Source of the DNA: Varroa destructor
Taxonomy: Eukaryota > Arthropoda > Arachnida > Mesostigmata > Varroidae
Reading direction: 5' to 3'
NCBI RefSeq assembly: GCF_002443255.2
Contig: NW_019211456.1
Location: forward strand, 52,865,743 to 52,929,742
Length of the DNA stretch: 64,000 bases
Each line of letters opens with the position of its first letter. Within the stretch, counting starts at the first letter, position 1. This document shows positions 1-11,768 of this stretch, in pieces. A model generated the notes under the pieces. That model was not told where the DNA came from and ran no database searches. It worked only from the letters and a program-made list of their open reading frames with translations. Both the position numbers and the translations under genes were made by a program.

Positions 1-72
1 GTGGGTTAGCTCAAAGGTTCGATGGCAATAATATGCAGTTAGAGTCGGGTGATATAGTGATGACGGTTGGAA

Positions 73-180
73 ATGTTAAACAGAGGAACGAGTTTTCAAC
101 TGGCAATCAGACGAAAGTCGCTTTGTTGCTTACGAGGACATGACCACTTGGTGAAACAATCGAAGCAGAAGTGGCTGTTT
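73..180 (+). CDS. weak candidate first coding exon
   Basis: An ATG at 73 opens a frame of 36 codons that runs into GTAAGT at 181, a perfect intron-side donor although the exon side ends in TTT rather than CAG. An in-frame TGA lies just upstream of the ATG. The peptide starts MLNRGTSFQLAIRR and is basic, with no recognisable domain. If used as a donor the exon would end in phase 0. The frame also continues past the donor to a stop near 250, so a plain chance ORF is equally possible. Confidence 0.15.
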
Positions 181-186
181 GTAAGT

Positions 187-3100
187 GATAAAGAATCACT
201 CCGTGCCTCCAAATTGAAGTATACGTATGATGGAATTCCCTTAAGGGGATGATGGATTGAGGGTCACGATGACGGAATGACCTGAGGACTACACGAAGTC
301 GAAGCAGTGAGGGAAAATACATAGTAGCATTATATAGCTAGCTACTGATATACTTGAAATGATTCGCGTTAACTGGAAAACAAATATTTGGGACGAAGTA
401 TACGTTTTTTAGATGTTGCTCTTCATGAGTGTCTGCTATAATAATTACTCGGCTATTTAGTGCTGCATAGAGAGTTTATATCTTATAGAACAGAAGGAAT
501 ATATCTCAAAGAGAATAAAGAGGGAGGCGAATTCGTATAAATGTTGCAATTGTATTATATCAGTGTCCTGTTTTAAACTGTGTGGATTCGTTAGAAAATT
601 TACTTGAAACAAATACAAAATGCACATTCACTAGTCCTATTGAGTGACAGCTATGGTTGCCTTAATTTGACCAAGGAATTTTAGCTGCTACTTAATGACT
701 TGATGTGCCGTACATTCGGGTGTTTACATGTGTACTCCCAAATACGGCATGTTGTGCGTGCCTAACGGGTACTACGCCATAGAATCGTCCGTCGATTTCC
801 TCTCACCTGTCCCACAACCGCAGTCGGCAATGACTAAGATAACTATAGCCAATGAAAACTAAGTGAGCAAAATATATACGTCGCGAGGTAGCACCGATAC
901 ACGATGATAGAAGAGTGCATTAATAACCTCATGCCGTATGTCTTTTACGGAGCGAGTGTTACGCACACATGCGTTTCGACTTCAGACAGATTTCTAAAAT
1001 TGTTAATTGTTGTTGGATTTGAACAAAAAAACAAAAAGGCAGACTTCGTAAGAGATTATCGACTGAGGCCATCGAAGGGAAAACATTTTCGATTAATTTT
1101 TTCCAACGGTTAATTTTTGCAATCTACGATTAACGATTTAACTAATTAATCAGATTGCCTCGTTTCTGTCTCCAGCTCATTTGACTTTTGCCACTGTCAT
1201 CTGCTTTCGTTGGCAGCTTTTCTGTCTCGACCAGTGAAAATGAGTACGTGTACGGTGTCCTAGCTTTAGTCGCTTTGACGTACCTGTGGCAAGCGAACAG
1301 GCGCAAAAAAAGGAGTTGACGACGGATGATATATTGCTCACTTCAAAGAGCTAGTATTATGGTACTAATGGATAGTAAAGGTTCATGCTTGTACCGAGAT
1401 GACAGTCGTGCGCCGCGTGCACGAGGATCGACTGTCTATACTACATGTCCTCTGCTAGAGCTACTTTACTTTCGCTCACTTATGGTTTATACTTGCTTGC
1501 AAGGAGAGAATCAAGTCATTTCTAAGTTTACTTCTTTTAATATCTTTGTGATCTTCTTAGGGTTTTGGGAACGATGCGGAATGCAACTAATTTGCTATAA
1601 CAGAGAAACGTCGCTCACTGATCGCGTTATTTGGAAATGTGTGGTTTATTCAATGCTATTACTTGGCATTGTAGTAGTAGTAGTAGTAATAACCTCATAT
1701 TTTCCGTACGGTTAGACAAAGCTGGTTAGCAGTTCGCTGTTGGCAGTCAGCACAATCATTAGTGAGCCTACAAATTAGGAAAAATCCTTCCCTTTCTCTA
1801 TGTCTCGGTGTTTGTTTTATTAATAGCATTTAGGTATATTGGCATTTGTAAATGCCAGATAAAAAAAAAAATATACCCATCCTTGAAAGGCAACTCAGAT
1901 CTGTTTCCTGTTTTCGTCTATAAAAATAAAACATTTGTTTAGGTTTTTATCTCATTCAATCCCCTTATGAAAACCACATACATAGAGCGTATTAGGCCTG
2001 TTGTTCTAATTGTGTCCGCCACAGTGATCGGTCCCCAGGAAGATGACGACGGCTAAATTGAAGCTGCAGCCAATCACTGTACATAACTCTGGGAATAGTG
2101 ATCAACGATCGCCTTTCAGCTTACATCGTTTATCAGCGCCGGAACAAAGTCCGAGACCAGCATGGCGCAGAAAGCCGTACACGTTCGCCCTCCCTGCCTT
2201 GTTAGCGATGAATTCAATATTTTCTATTGGGAAACATTTTTATTTCATCACACGAAACTATGTCATCGAACAAGGAAAAAAATGTTGAACCCACGGTCTA
2301 GAAACAGAGCAAGTAAGACTTGTGCCAAGCATGAGAAGGAAATGTACTTTTGCCAGAATAATTCTCTGAAAACCGCTCCTTTTTCTACACGAAGCGTTTC
2401 CGTCGATGTGTTCATTTAAGGCCGGCTAGGCTGTGGCTAGACTGTGGTCAACGGTGGGTATTCATCTATGAAGCAATATGGCGCTGCTACCGTATCAGAA
2501 ATGAGGCAATTCCTCCATTACAGTTGAGGTGGCCTGTAGCTTTTAGCCGATGCTTGGTGATCCTCAACAGTTCGTTCAAGTGGAGTAAAGCGTTGATCAC
2601 TATTGACAGGACCGTTACGTTCTCTGTAGTGCGTCTAGTAGTTACGTGGTTTCACTTAAGTACGGTTGGACATCGAAGTGTCCTAGGCTCACACACCGAT
2701 ACGTGCTATGCTATCTTCTAGTGGGCTGGCGGTTACAAGTTTTTTCTCAACAGGGTGTGAATTGCGTTTACAGATACCGGGTCCTACATCGACGTATTTG
2801 CTATGGCTGTGTCGGATGTTAGTGAGCATTGTCCGACGGCAGTAAAACCCGCTAATTTCACCGCAGTTCCTTCCCTTCTAGGTTTAGGGTCGATATTTGT
2901 TCTAATCACTTACTTCCACTGATGGCGATCTATTTGCTATCAGCCGCTTAGCTTCGTGTGGATCCGGCACGCATAAAGAAATACCACAGCTACGCAGTCC
3001 GTCTATTTTAAAGGTTTATATTTTACAATGCGCGTAGGAGACTTAACATAGGGTTTCAGTCAAAGTAATTCGCATACGATGAGAAATACAATAGACACGT

Positions 3101-3247
3101 TTCACGAAGCTATTGAGGTACAGAGAGGCGATGGACTTCGCGGGAACTAAACAAGGCACGGCAAGCTCCGCGTTGTCGGATTGACTATGATTAGGATGTA
3201 TTTAAACCTAGGCTAAACATAGGCGAAACGACCATTTTCGATCACAA
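187..3247. other. no clear gene; microsatellite and weak splice-like signals
   Basis: About 3 kb with stops in all frames at ordinary density. It holds a (GTA)6 run at 1671-1688. A pyrimidine-rich acceptor-like site (gtctccag) lies near 1175. A second one (ttttttctcaacag) near 2755 is followed by a short open frame, but neither has a convincing donor. I see nothing else supportable. Confidence 0.5.
1671..1688. repeat. (GTA)6 microsatellite
   Basis: Six perfect GTA units, read directly. In one frame they give a valine run inside an otherwise unremarkable open stretch. Confidence 0.9.
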
Positions 3248-3532
3248 ATGCAGTTCGTCCTGATGAAAGGCGGCCAAAAATGTGCGTGCCTGAATGCGTG
3301 GCATAAACAAAAAATATTTGGTATGGTAACAGAATCTATAAAGTGTGATACAAGATTGACATGCGCAACGTTTGACATGAGATACGTCTTGCATAGAAAG
3401 CTGGTAATAGGGATCAAAGGAGTAAGGAGAAAACCAAATCGAGCACAGTACACATACTATCGTATAGGAGGAAAACAGGATAGTACGAAGGAGGATTATC
3501 TCGCCCACTTCAATAATCATTATAGCAATTAG
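3248..3532 (+). CDS. hypothetical small basic protein ORF, 94 aa
   Basis: ATG-initiated frame of 94 codons ending in TAG. The product begins MQFVLMKGGQKCACLNAWHK, is lysine/arginine-rich with several cysteines, and has no hydrophobic segment or repeat. Composition is more protein-like than most frames here because it is not dominated by Phe/Leu/Ser. No promoter, splice acceptor or poly(A) signal frames it convincingly, and no family is recognised. A frame of this length is expected a few times by chance in 64 kb of this composition. Confidence 0.22.
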   Translation: MQFVLMKGGQKCACLNAWHKQKIFGMVTESIKCDTRLTCATFDMRYVLHRKLVIGIKGVRRKPNRAQYTYYRIGGKQDSTKEDYLAHFNNHYSN

Positions 3533-6500
3533 TTGTAAGCAAATTGAACATTTAGACAACGGGAAAAATTCAGTCGAGCTCACATGAGTACTCCTGGAGC
3601 TAGTAACTCCACCGATAGAGGATGATAAGTAACGTTCGTTAGCGGCGTAAATTTTGCTAAATTCTCTTGTTTAATCTCATTCTCTTCAGGTCAGGCTTGG
3701 GGCTCAGTCAGTGACGAAAAGGGAGGGGACGAGAACCTTTCTTTTGGAACACGTAGTCCTTTTTGAACAACTGTGACGAGAGAGGTATTGATGTGGCCTC
3801 GTTTCAAAGGGCGGCCTTTCCATTTTGCTCGCGTCTGATGATGCCCGAATTGGTATGTGAGATTGTCCAGCGCCTTGATTTCCTTAAATGGATATTAAGA
3901 TGAGCAGAAGAGAGCTGCAAAACGTTATGACAGAAGCATAAAAGTATGAAAACCGTAAAAAAGAGCACAGAAAACGATAATTGGACCGCCGTGTTATTTG
4001 CCCTATCAGAGGCATCAGGGGTGATTTATTTGCCTAATTCGTTATGTCCAAGGCAAGTCAACTAGGGATACGGATAGCAGAGAACGGTGTCTGCAAGTAT
4101 AAGATCCTGGCCGTTTTCGGTACTCTATTTTCTCACCATAACATGAGAAAAGAAGACAAAGATGAAGCAAGGCGAAAAGGAAATGGCGTACAATGACACT
4201 GAATTGGCCTCAGAACCCCCAAAATTAGAATAATAACGCTAGTCAGTACTCAGGCACTAGTTCAGTGCCAATACAACTAGAGAAACCCAAACCGCATGAC
4301 GTGCATGGTAAAATATTTCACCGTCTTCCATTGTCTTCAAGTGATGTCGTGGCTAAAAGTGCGCCATTACGCATCGCTTACCTATGCTATATCTTTATGG
4401 ACTTGACCAAAACGTTTATGTGAACGTGGGCATGAGCGTTTGTGTTGCGCTCTGCGTGGGATACTATGACCAGGTGGTTCGTTATTCGCTTAAAATTAAA
4501 TGGATTGGAGAAATGGGGAGAAGATTTGTGGCGACAGCTAAGCCAAAGAAAGACCCTGCTGAAGTTTTGGGTGCAGTAAACAGCGCAGGGATGATGAATG
4601 GAGGGCACTAATGGTATTTGAGATATGCTTTTACTAGGGGTGATGCTTCTTTTGCTGCTACTGCTGCTGCTTCTGCTGGATCTCCGATCCATAGAATTGC
4701 ATGATGAGAAGACAAAAAGAAATACGAAGCAACGAGAAGTACCGCACGGCGGAGTCTGGATAGGAAAGTACCACAACGCACGCTAAAAACACGGTAGCCG
4801 TGTGTTCCGATAGGGGGTTCAGAACACCTCCGGTTTGTTTTGTATGTAGCGCGTCTCTCCAACCGCTATATTACTAAGGTCGGAAGGAAACATCGTATCA
4901 ATAGATAGAACCCTTGACAACGTTGTATAGATCAATTTGTTTCTGCTTAATATGTTGCTTTCGGTCCCTAGTAGGGCTTTTGTACTCTAGTGTATATTCA
5001 GTAAAGCAGATTGGTCTTTTGTCTGTTATTTGCTCATATACACTATAGAGGAAATCTCAGGAGCCGTTTATGCATATGCGTACATAGAGTAATCAGTTGG
5101 TTTTTGTTAGCGACGTAAGAAACCCGATGAGGATGCTTACGGTCACCGAAGTGCTTAATCGAAGATTCGGAGAAGCTTTCTCTGTGTAAGAAATGAGTAC
5201 AAACATCGAGAAGATTACCGGAAAGAATATCGAGGAAAATACCCCATATTTTACGGAAGATAGTATATACTATGTTGGTCGTATTGTTAGAGCGGATTGA
5301 TAATTATTAGCGGTTTAGTGTGTAATCTAAAGGCCTTATAGAAAAAATCATGTAATCTTGCATGCTTTAATATAACTGCGGTTTCGTCTAATTATTATGG
5401 CTAGGTGGAGCGAAGATGTTATTGTGGGCGTTTATCAGGATAGAATATTAATAAGGCAAATGAGTATCCCAATAAATATGCTGACAATACGTGACTGATA
5501 ATAATTAAAGCGTTGCGCTTATTAACAAAACTTTACGGTTGATCTTGCCATTGTGCCTCATCAATATACAATTATTTCTCAAAATCTGACAGGTTTCTTC
5601 GTTAGATGTTTTCGGCGTTTTTGCTACTGTCGGTTTGAGGTTTGGATAAGGTAGACTTAATTTGTACTGCCTACATGTGCATGTAGTCTGCCCAGAGGGC
5701 AAACTGATTGAAAAGTTCATCTCCGGAAGGTTGACCTTTCTGTGAGTTGCTATACTGTGTTTTAACATTATTATAGTTTCGATTATGGCGTGGACGCTTT
5801 GGATGTCCCTTGATGACACACAGCCCTCTGTTCCACTTCACCAGATTACTTCGATATGCTTTTTCTTTACTCCGTCATTAAGTCCTGTGAGAACTCTAGT
5901 AGAAATGACGCTCATATTGTTCGGCCGCAGATGACGCGCATTCACCAGATCGGATTATCAGATGGTTCAAAACGTCACATCGAAGTAGATGGCTGAGCGA
6001 ATTAGTAAGCGTTCGAATGTGCGCTTGAACCGTGTATTCCCTTCTCTTTTTTTTTTCGTCATCATCCTACGACTGAGTAGACTAACTTTACACAGGTGGC
6101 TGTACACTAAATGGAGAATGGACGATCCGGATGGTATTCATTCGACTGTGTTATTGTTGTACATCTACATGAGCAAGCAACAGGTTGGATCGACAATGTT
6201 GTTTTATAATATAAAGGCCGATTACACAACATACGTCCGACTGAAAAAGAGAAAATTGCGCAGCCCTTGAAAGGAAAAAGTAGGTTAGTATGTTCTACTA
6301 AAAAATATGTGTCTATCGAATAAAAAATTAGTAAGCTCTGTCAAGGACATATAATGCATAACGGGTGTCATTGAATAAAGAAGCGTTGCTTTCTGCAACA
6401 ATATATACTGCAAAACAATATCACATATAGATATGATTACAGTTTGTAAGGTGGTGCCGTGTTCAGTACGAGTACCTGTACAACTGTGCGTATGCGGTTG

Positions 6501-7308
6501 AACAGGGGGAAGCTTATAAACCATAACCTACGGAACATAATTTTGAAGGGTAGTTCAGATCATATAAAAATGCGCTTCACCACGTTATTGGAAACAGGTA
6601 GAGCCGGCCGTTAAGAAGTTGCTACGCGTACGAATCAAGAGCACACTATTGGTGTGCATAAAGATCATAGAACCTACGAATAATTTTCGCTCTGCAAATA
6701 GACCCCCTTTGCCATATTGCACACACTTCATAGGAAAACAATTTTCTAATGCGACACTCCTTCATTTACAGACTCACCACGCTTACCTGGCAACAGCGCT
6801 TAATCGTTTTATCTATTGTGCCATTATCTAATTACCCGAATTAGCTACAGGCGTGGAAATTACGTCCGACTCATGATATTCTGTATGCACTTCGCTTAAA
6901 ATTTACGCTTATTTTTTATTAAGCAACTCAATAGTCCATACGTACCCTATGCTCCGCTGCGTCGTCCACTCGACGCCAGCCCTCGTATTTTTACCACTAC
7001 AACGATTACAATGAAACGAAAGTCAATCTGTTAAAGTAAAGGTATTTTGCATCAGCTATCCGCTTCACATACCCTAGCCAGTATATTCCTCTGATCGTTC
7101 TAAATCGATTGGATTTTTTTAAGGTGTATTATTTTCCAATAAAAGTACCGCATCTCCTAGATCTCAGTAAATCAAGAGGTTAAAACATGGTCCTTGGTAT
7201 TTCGAAACGCAAGTACCCTTTAACCGAAGCCGACGTGGAATTAATTCTGAGTAGCCCTTATTTGGTCTCGGCTACTTTTCTAGAGCGTAACAAAGGATAA
7301 TAGCTTAA
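3533..7308. other. no supportable gene
   Basis: Mostly AT-rich non-coding sequence. A strong acceptor-like site (ctcattctcttcag) ends at 3689. The following frames close within 30 codons and no good donor follows. A purine-rich stretch at 4148-4233 gives a short Lys/Glu-rich frame ending in TAA. A CTG-rich patch lies at 4652-4680 and a small palindromic hairpin at 5671-5686 (ctacatg...catgtag). The 4.4-4.9 kb patch is GC-richer with overlapping short frames on both strands. Confidence 0.5.
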
Positions 7309-7499
7309 GCAGCCCAGGTGGGGTACACAAATAAAAAGTTCGTACATAGACGATCACGACAGAAGAAAGCAGAAATGTATACGCATACCTTAAAGGACCA
7401 CAGTGGCGGCCGTGGCCAGAAGGACGTGAATACAATGATGGAGCAGCTGGGCAGCAGACAACGGAACGACTATTAGAAACGCCTAAGCCATGCCTCGAA

Positions 7500-7682
7500 A
7501 TGTATCGAGACAGACAAGAACGCGGTCACATGGATAGAACAATATGGCGGTTCTGGGTAGCCTGCAGGCAGGCAGGCAGTGTTGTGGAAAACCTCACAAA
7601 AAGTCGGTTGTGGATAATGGACAAAAACACAACGGAGAAACAGGAAGTTGTTGAAGGAAGTGGCTTCAGTCTGGACATGTAG
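7500..7682 (+). CDS. hypothetical ORF, 60 aa, in a purine/GC-rich coding-like patch
   Basis: ATG-initiated frame of 60 codons. The product starts MYRDRQERGHMDRTIWRFW and is balanced and polar. Immediately upstream, 7309-7476 is open in another frame for 55 codons, with an ATG at 7375 and a TAG at 7474. That frame is rich in Lys, Asp, Glu, Gln and Gly, which is unusual for random AT-rich DNA. No splice pair joining the two frames is obvious. The region includes a (GGCA)n run at 7564-7579. It may be a transcribed 5' region rather than a protein gene; no family is recognised. Confidence 0.22.
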   Translation: MYRDRQERGHMDRTIWRFWVACRQAGSVVENLTKSRLWIMDKNTTEKQEVVEGSGFSLDM

Positions 7683-7754
7683 ACATCAGCTGGAACGAAA
7701 AATAAAGCCATAACAATGTGGAACTCTAATAACGGTGGCGGAAGCGGCAGCCCC

Positions 7755-7773
7755 GTTGTTGTTGTTGTTGTTG
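7755..7773. repeat. (GTT)6 microsatellite
   Basis: Six perfect GTT units read directly. They encode a poly-Gln or poly-Thr-like tract in minus frames, which explains the low-complexity minus-strand frame here. Confidence 0.9.
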
Positions 7774-8858
7774 TATCTGTCGTGGTCTGGAAAGCCTGCA
7801 TCTGCTTTTATATATGTGGACGACGTTGATAGTGTGGTGTAGTGTAGTGTAGGCGGGTGTATAGGCCAGTGAGTAGGTCGAAAAAAATTGATTGCCAGCC
7901 GGAATGGGCAGCACTGGGAACGCCCACATGTATGCGTCTACGACATAGAAGCGAAGTCCGGGAAACTACAACCATTCCTTGACATCGACTGGCCAACGCA
8001 AGCGGCTAATAATTTGACCGATTATCGGTTCCGTCTCTATTCGAGTTAACTGTGAATGATGGTTGAAACTTTTTTGATCACTAATTCAGATAGCTCTAGT
8101 CAAACGATTCGGCGAAAATGCACAGACGACAGGAAACAATGATGTATCGCCAGTCAAAGAATGAAAGATTGTAGTTCGAGAAACAGTTGAAACGCGGTGA
8201 TAGCGACTACAGTGCAAAATGTTTATATTTTAATCATAGTGGTATCTATCGACGACTTCAAATAAACACCTAGACGAGTATTATCCTCTGCCTTGTAGCA
8301 CCGAATTCAACAACTCGAACAGAACAACTGAGATTTATAGAAAGGAAAACAATCGAGTGTGAACACAGAATCTGGCTATTGAAAATAGAATTACATGTTT
8401 AAATTTACCGCCGCGGTGGCTTTATGTGTGGGATGCGGACCTCGGCTTCCATCTGAAGATAAGATGCGACGAATTTTCAAAATGGCCGTTTAACACTGGC
8501 CTATCGAGAATAGATACTTGTGCAGCTAGAATGTGTGCATAGGTTGCCTACAGTCCAGCAATTAAATTATCCAACTATACTCAAGCCGAATATGGTAGAG
8601 GGAATTTATTTTCGTCATACGTTTCGGTGGGGTGGTATTAATGCGTCTTTTAACACTTAAATTGTGCGTTTAACGTCGCAATATGAGCGTTAGACCGTAT
8701 TTAAAGTACTAATGCTGCAAAGTTTCAAGGTTACACAAAAATAACTAGCTCATTTTACCGTGTTTAGGACGTGTAAGCAAGTTTATATAATTATAATAAT
8801 ATGTAAGCAAGATGTTATAATTAAATATATTAATTTAGTAGAATAGACGGGTATTTGA

Positions 8859-9086
8859 GCTGTTATTTGGTCGTCGACTTACCAAGTGGCGTCGTCGCAT
8901 GCACTGCTACCATATCAAGCGTGTTTGTGGTCTGCACCCAGATATGATCCCAACACACGGGTCTTTCTAGAAATAATGTGGAGCTCACAGTCAACCAAAT
9001 TCAATAATGTTTTGGCAGAACATTCATTCGAACCGAGTCGTAGTGAAATCCTTGTTGAAATTTTCCTTAAATTTCACCTTCTCTAA
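8859..9086 (+). CDS. candidate 3'-terminal exon with poly(A) signal overlapping its stop
   Basis: The frame is open for 75 codons after an in-frame TGA and ends in TAA at 9084. The canonical poly(A) signal AATAAA occupies 9085-9090, overlapping the stop. A plausible cleavage region follows at about 9105-9110, then a GT-rich stretch (tttgtgctgtgtttt), the usual layout of a cleavage site. The C-terminal part reads VLAEHSFEPSRSEILVEIFL, mixed charged and hydrophobic. No strong acceptor precedes it; cgacttaccaag at 8886 is poor. No family is recognised. Confidence 0.28.
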   Translation, partial: AVIWSSTYQVASSHALLPYQACLWSAPRYDPNTRVFLEIMWSSQSTKFNNVLAEHSFEPSRSEILVEIFLKFHLL

Positions 9087-9090
9087 TAAA
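9085..9090 (+). terminator. canonical poly(A) signal AATAAA
   Basis: AATAAA with a GT-rich element about 15-30 bases downstream. The hexamer overlaps TTTATT further on, so the minus strand also has a signal-like motif. This is one of the few AATAAA sites here with good surrounding context. Confidence 0.35.
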
Positions 9091-9141
9091 CTTTATTTTC
9101 TATTGAGCTGCATTTGTGCTGTGTTTTAGACATCTTCCTGA

Positions 9142-9144
<3 letters not shown>

Positions 9145-9178
<34 letters not shown>
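9145..9178. repeat. (AT)17 microsatellite
   Basis: Seventeen uninterrupted AT units, the longest simple array in the window. It is expected to be length-polymorphic. Confidence 0.95.
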
Positions 9179-9181
<3 letters not shown>

Positions 9182-10015
9182 ATAGACAAAAGGATCGTTT
9201 GGCCTCTTTGTATTATTCAAGTATTGTCTCGCTAGTGTTAGTTTTTTAAAATTGGAGGTGATTTTACAATGAGCGTGTTCTACAGCATTAGACCGTTATA
9301 TATGCGTATTTTTCTATTTTAGATAAGTTTTTGCAATAGCTTCTAAAATTAACTTGTGTATCAAACGAAAATTGCAATGCGCTCTATATGATAACCAGTC
9401 GCGTCAAATAGCTAAAGTTTGGAATAGAACTTTTCTATGCAATCATCGATAGCGAGCGCCTAGTTTACAGGTTTAGTTAATAATACCTAGGACCGAACTG
9501 TCGACCTGAGTGTTAAATGACAGATAGATTTAACTGGACTTTACAAGCCGGCATACTACTGATATCTCAATGTAGTATAGTTATTACGTATAGGCCTAGC
9601 GTCACTCTTGAATCAGTGTGTCCAGCTTAAACGGAATGTCCATTTAGTACATTTTACATACGCATGCATGCCATACAAGGTAGTATAGCTGCTAAAACGA
9701 ACACTAACAGCAGTAGGTCTATGAATAACAGGATATATTTGAATAACAAAGATGTGAAACAATTTACTGAAGCTAGTTCCCTGCTTGCTTCATTCTGCAT
9801 CTAGTCTTCACGTTCGACGGGTTGATTTGTTAACATTTTATACACAAATGGATCAAAGATAAAGCAGACTAATTACCCCAAACCAAAACAGATATGTAGA
9901 TATGAGGCAGATGTTTTTTCTGGCCGTGCGCATTTGTTAGACGATCGAAAAATGACAATGCAGGCGCTCAAAATCCGAGGGTTTACTAAGGGGAAACACT
10001 AAGATTGTTTAGATA
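9179..10015. other. no gene seen
   Basis: AT-rich sequence with dense stops in all frames. I see nothing supportable. Confidence 0.6.
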
Positions 10016-10333
10016 ATGTCTAGACGAAAGACATCCCGCATTAAACTGCCACAATTTCGTAGATCGAGCAAAATGTGGAACTGCCTTAAGTGCGAATACG
10101 AAAAGGTAAAAAGAGTTGCTATTAGAAGAAAGAAACTAGATTTCCCATTATTCAAATTCACTCTGCTGACGCCATTTGTAGCAGACTCTTTCCGAACCGG
10201 ACAAAGGAACCGAAATAATAGCCTCAGCGTAAATGATGGAAACGAGCGTTTCGTGATAACAGCGTTTCTCAGTCTGCCCGTGGGCTTCTACAACTGTAAG
10301 ATTTCGCCTTCAGCTGATATATATGTTTACTAA
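10016..10333 (+). CDS. hypothetical basic ORF, 105 aa, with one CxxC pair
   Basis: ATG-initiated frame of 105 codons ending in TAA. The N-terminal 45 residues are strongly basic (MSRRKTSRIKLPQFRRSSKM) and contain the motif WNCLKCEYEK, a single CxxC knuckle at residues 23-26. No second cysteine pair makes a complete zinc finger. The C-terminal half is hydrophobic and polar without a clear membrane segment. It lies about 570 bases upstream of the CAG|GTAAGT site at 10908 on the same strand. Length alone is not significant in this window. Confidence 0.28.
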   Translation: MSRRKTSRIKLPQFRRSSKMWNCLKCEYEKVKRVAIRRKKLDFPLFKFTLLTPFVADSFRTGQRNRNNSLSVNDGNERFVITAFLSLPVGFYNCKISPSADIYVY

Positions 10334-10881
10334 GATAATCAGAAAACGATTGACTATGCGAAGTCTTTTGTAGCTAGCCAAAGAAGAGTTTCACCAAAAT
10401 CACTGTAGGGAGTTGGCGCTGATTGACGTTGATAGTATAGTTTCGCCGTCGGCGTAAAGTGGCGAAAAAGAACATGCTCGAAGTAATTAGATTGAATGGG
10501 GTGTTAACCCCCCACATGACTGTTAGTGGCGCGCTCTCGAAGGTGATGTACCTAAACGTCGTACATGATCTCTCGCAACCAGAATGGAGCATGTCTCAAA
10601 CAACGATTTGATGTAACCTACTTGCATTGCAATGGGATGAGGTAATTACTATTCTAAAATTAACAGATCGACGATGTCGTTAATCTCGAGCATTAGAACC
10701 GTACAACTAACTTAGATTATTTCAAAAGTCAAGGATGCATTTTAATTTGTATTGACTCAAGCTTTTTTTTTGGATACCGTTAGAATACCAAAATTCAAGG
10801 ATACACAGCCAATCGGAATAACAGAAAAGGACCATTACATACTTTTTGGAAGTTACCAGGTATCTGAGGAATAAAATACAT

Positions 10882-10913
10882 TTAACATATTTTGTTCAAC
10901 TTTTCAGGTAAGT
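10882..10913 (+). promoter_or_regulatory. candidate recursive-splice (ratchet) point
   Basis: A pyrimidine-rich tract (ttttgttcaacttttcag) ends in CAG at 10905-10907 and is followed immediately by the perfect donor GTAAGT at 10908-10913. A 3' splice site abutting a 5' splice site with no exon between is the known signature of recursive splicing in long introns, first established in Drosophila Ubx. The strand matches the exon candidates at 12083 and 20286. It would fit an intron from a promoter upstream of 10.9 kb. Confidence 0.4.
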
Positions 10914-11258
10914 CTTGTACATTCTCGCATTCGGGATCTGCCCTTCGATATATGTAGTGAACGCTTGCCGTCAGACGCAGAACATTAATGGACCTAGTCG
11001 TCTCAGTCAGGTCAAATTAAATTGCTGAAAAACGGAGTCTACAAGTAATACAAAAGTGGAAATATACAAAAGAAGTGATATTTGGTACACGCAATAGCTG
11101 ATACTGAAGGAAACTAGGCTTTTTCACTTCGACCACATTTACATTATATATAGCCGCGTCTTCTACATTGGTCCCAGCTTGCCATCCATCGTTTCTTTCT
11201 TCGATTTGCTGATCGTTTTCGATGTGGACTACAGACGATCGGCTGACAAGAACAGCAG

Positions 11259-11657
11259 TCATAGGAGGAGTAGGACAGCAGAGGAGAAGAGAAGCGCTAT
11301 AGAAAAAAAAAAATGAAAAGAGCGAAGAGCAGGACAACGGGAACTCATCCTGGGAAAATGATGGAAGCAGCTATAATTAGCGACGTTGATATCCTGCGTC
11401 GGAGAGCCTATGTAGTCGTAAGCGAATGGCGGGCTCCCATTGAACTCGGTAGTCGCTTTGGTTGATTCTCGTTTGCAAAAATAGATTCTGTTATTACGGC
11501 AGAACAGCGCACACGAGATTTGGGCTCGTTTTGCGGTCCGCAATTCCTCGTCGTCCAGTGTGCTTTGTGCAGATGGCTGACGGCAGCCCAGCAGTGTTGC
11601 TGGCACCACATCGCGTTTTAGTAGGGTGATGTTTGAGGTAGACAGATTTGCAGGGTG
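11259..11657 (-). CDS. hypothetical open frame of about 132 codons
   Basis: The frame on the minus strand is open from 11657 (after a TGA at 11660) to a TGA at 11259. The middle part includes STLDDEELRTAKRAQISCAL and GSPPFAYDYIGSPTQDIN, which read like ordinary protein. The last 25 residues turn into a Phe/Leu-rich low-complexity tail that looks untranslated. The first ATG in this frame comes late, so it would need an upstream exon, and no convincing acceptor is visible. It sits in the GC-richer island that also carries the + strand promoter candidate, so it may be antisense noise. Confidence 0.22.
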   Translation of the reverse strand, partial: HPANLSTSNITLLKRDVVPATLLGCRQPSAQSTLDDEELRTAKRAQISCALFCRNNRIYFCKRESTKATTEFNGSPPFAYDYIGSPTQDINVANYSCFHHFPRMSSRCPALRSFHFFFSIALLFSSAVLLLL

Positions 11658-11768
11658 TCAAACGACGAGAGGGAAAAGACGCAGTTGGGGAAAGTAGAAT
11701 TGGTTACAACGACGGGGCTATCAAGATACGGGCGCTTTGAGTAGCCACCGGCTGCACAGGAAAAAGGC

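Noticed and set aside
4148..4233. Lys/Glu-rich short frame (MKQGEKEMAYNDTELASEPP) that could be a last exon
   Set aside because: The DNA is purine-rich, which yields Lys/Glu in any frame. The supposed acceptor (ccataacatgag) lacks a pyrimidine tract next to the AG.
7526..7801. Minus-strand frame with a poly-Thr tract
   Set aside because: The Thr run comes from the (GTT)6 microsatellite. The rest is antisense to the more protein-like + frames.
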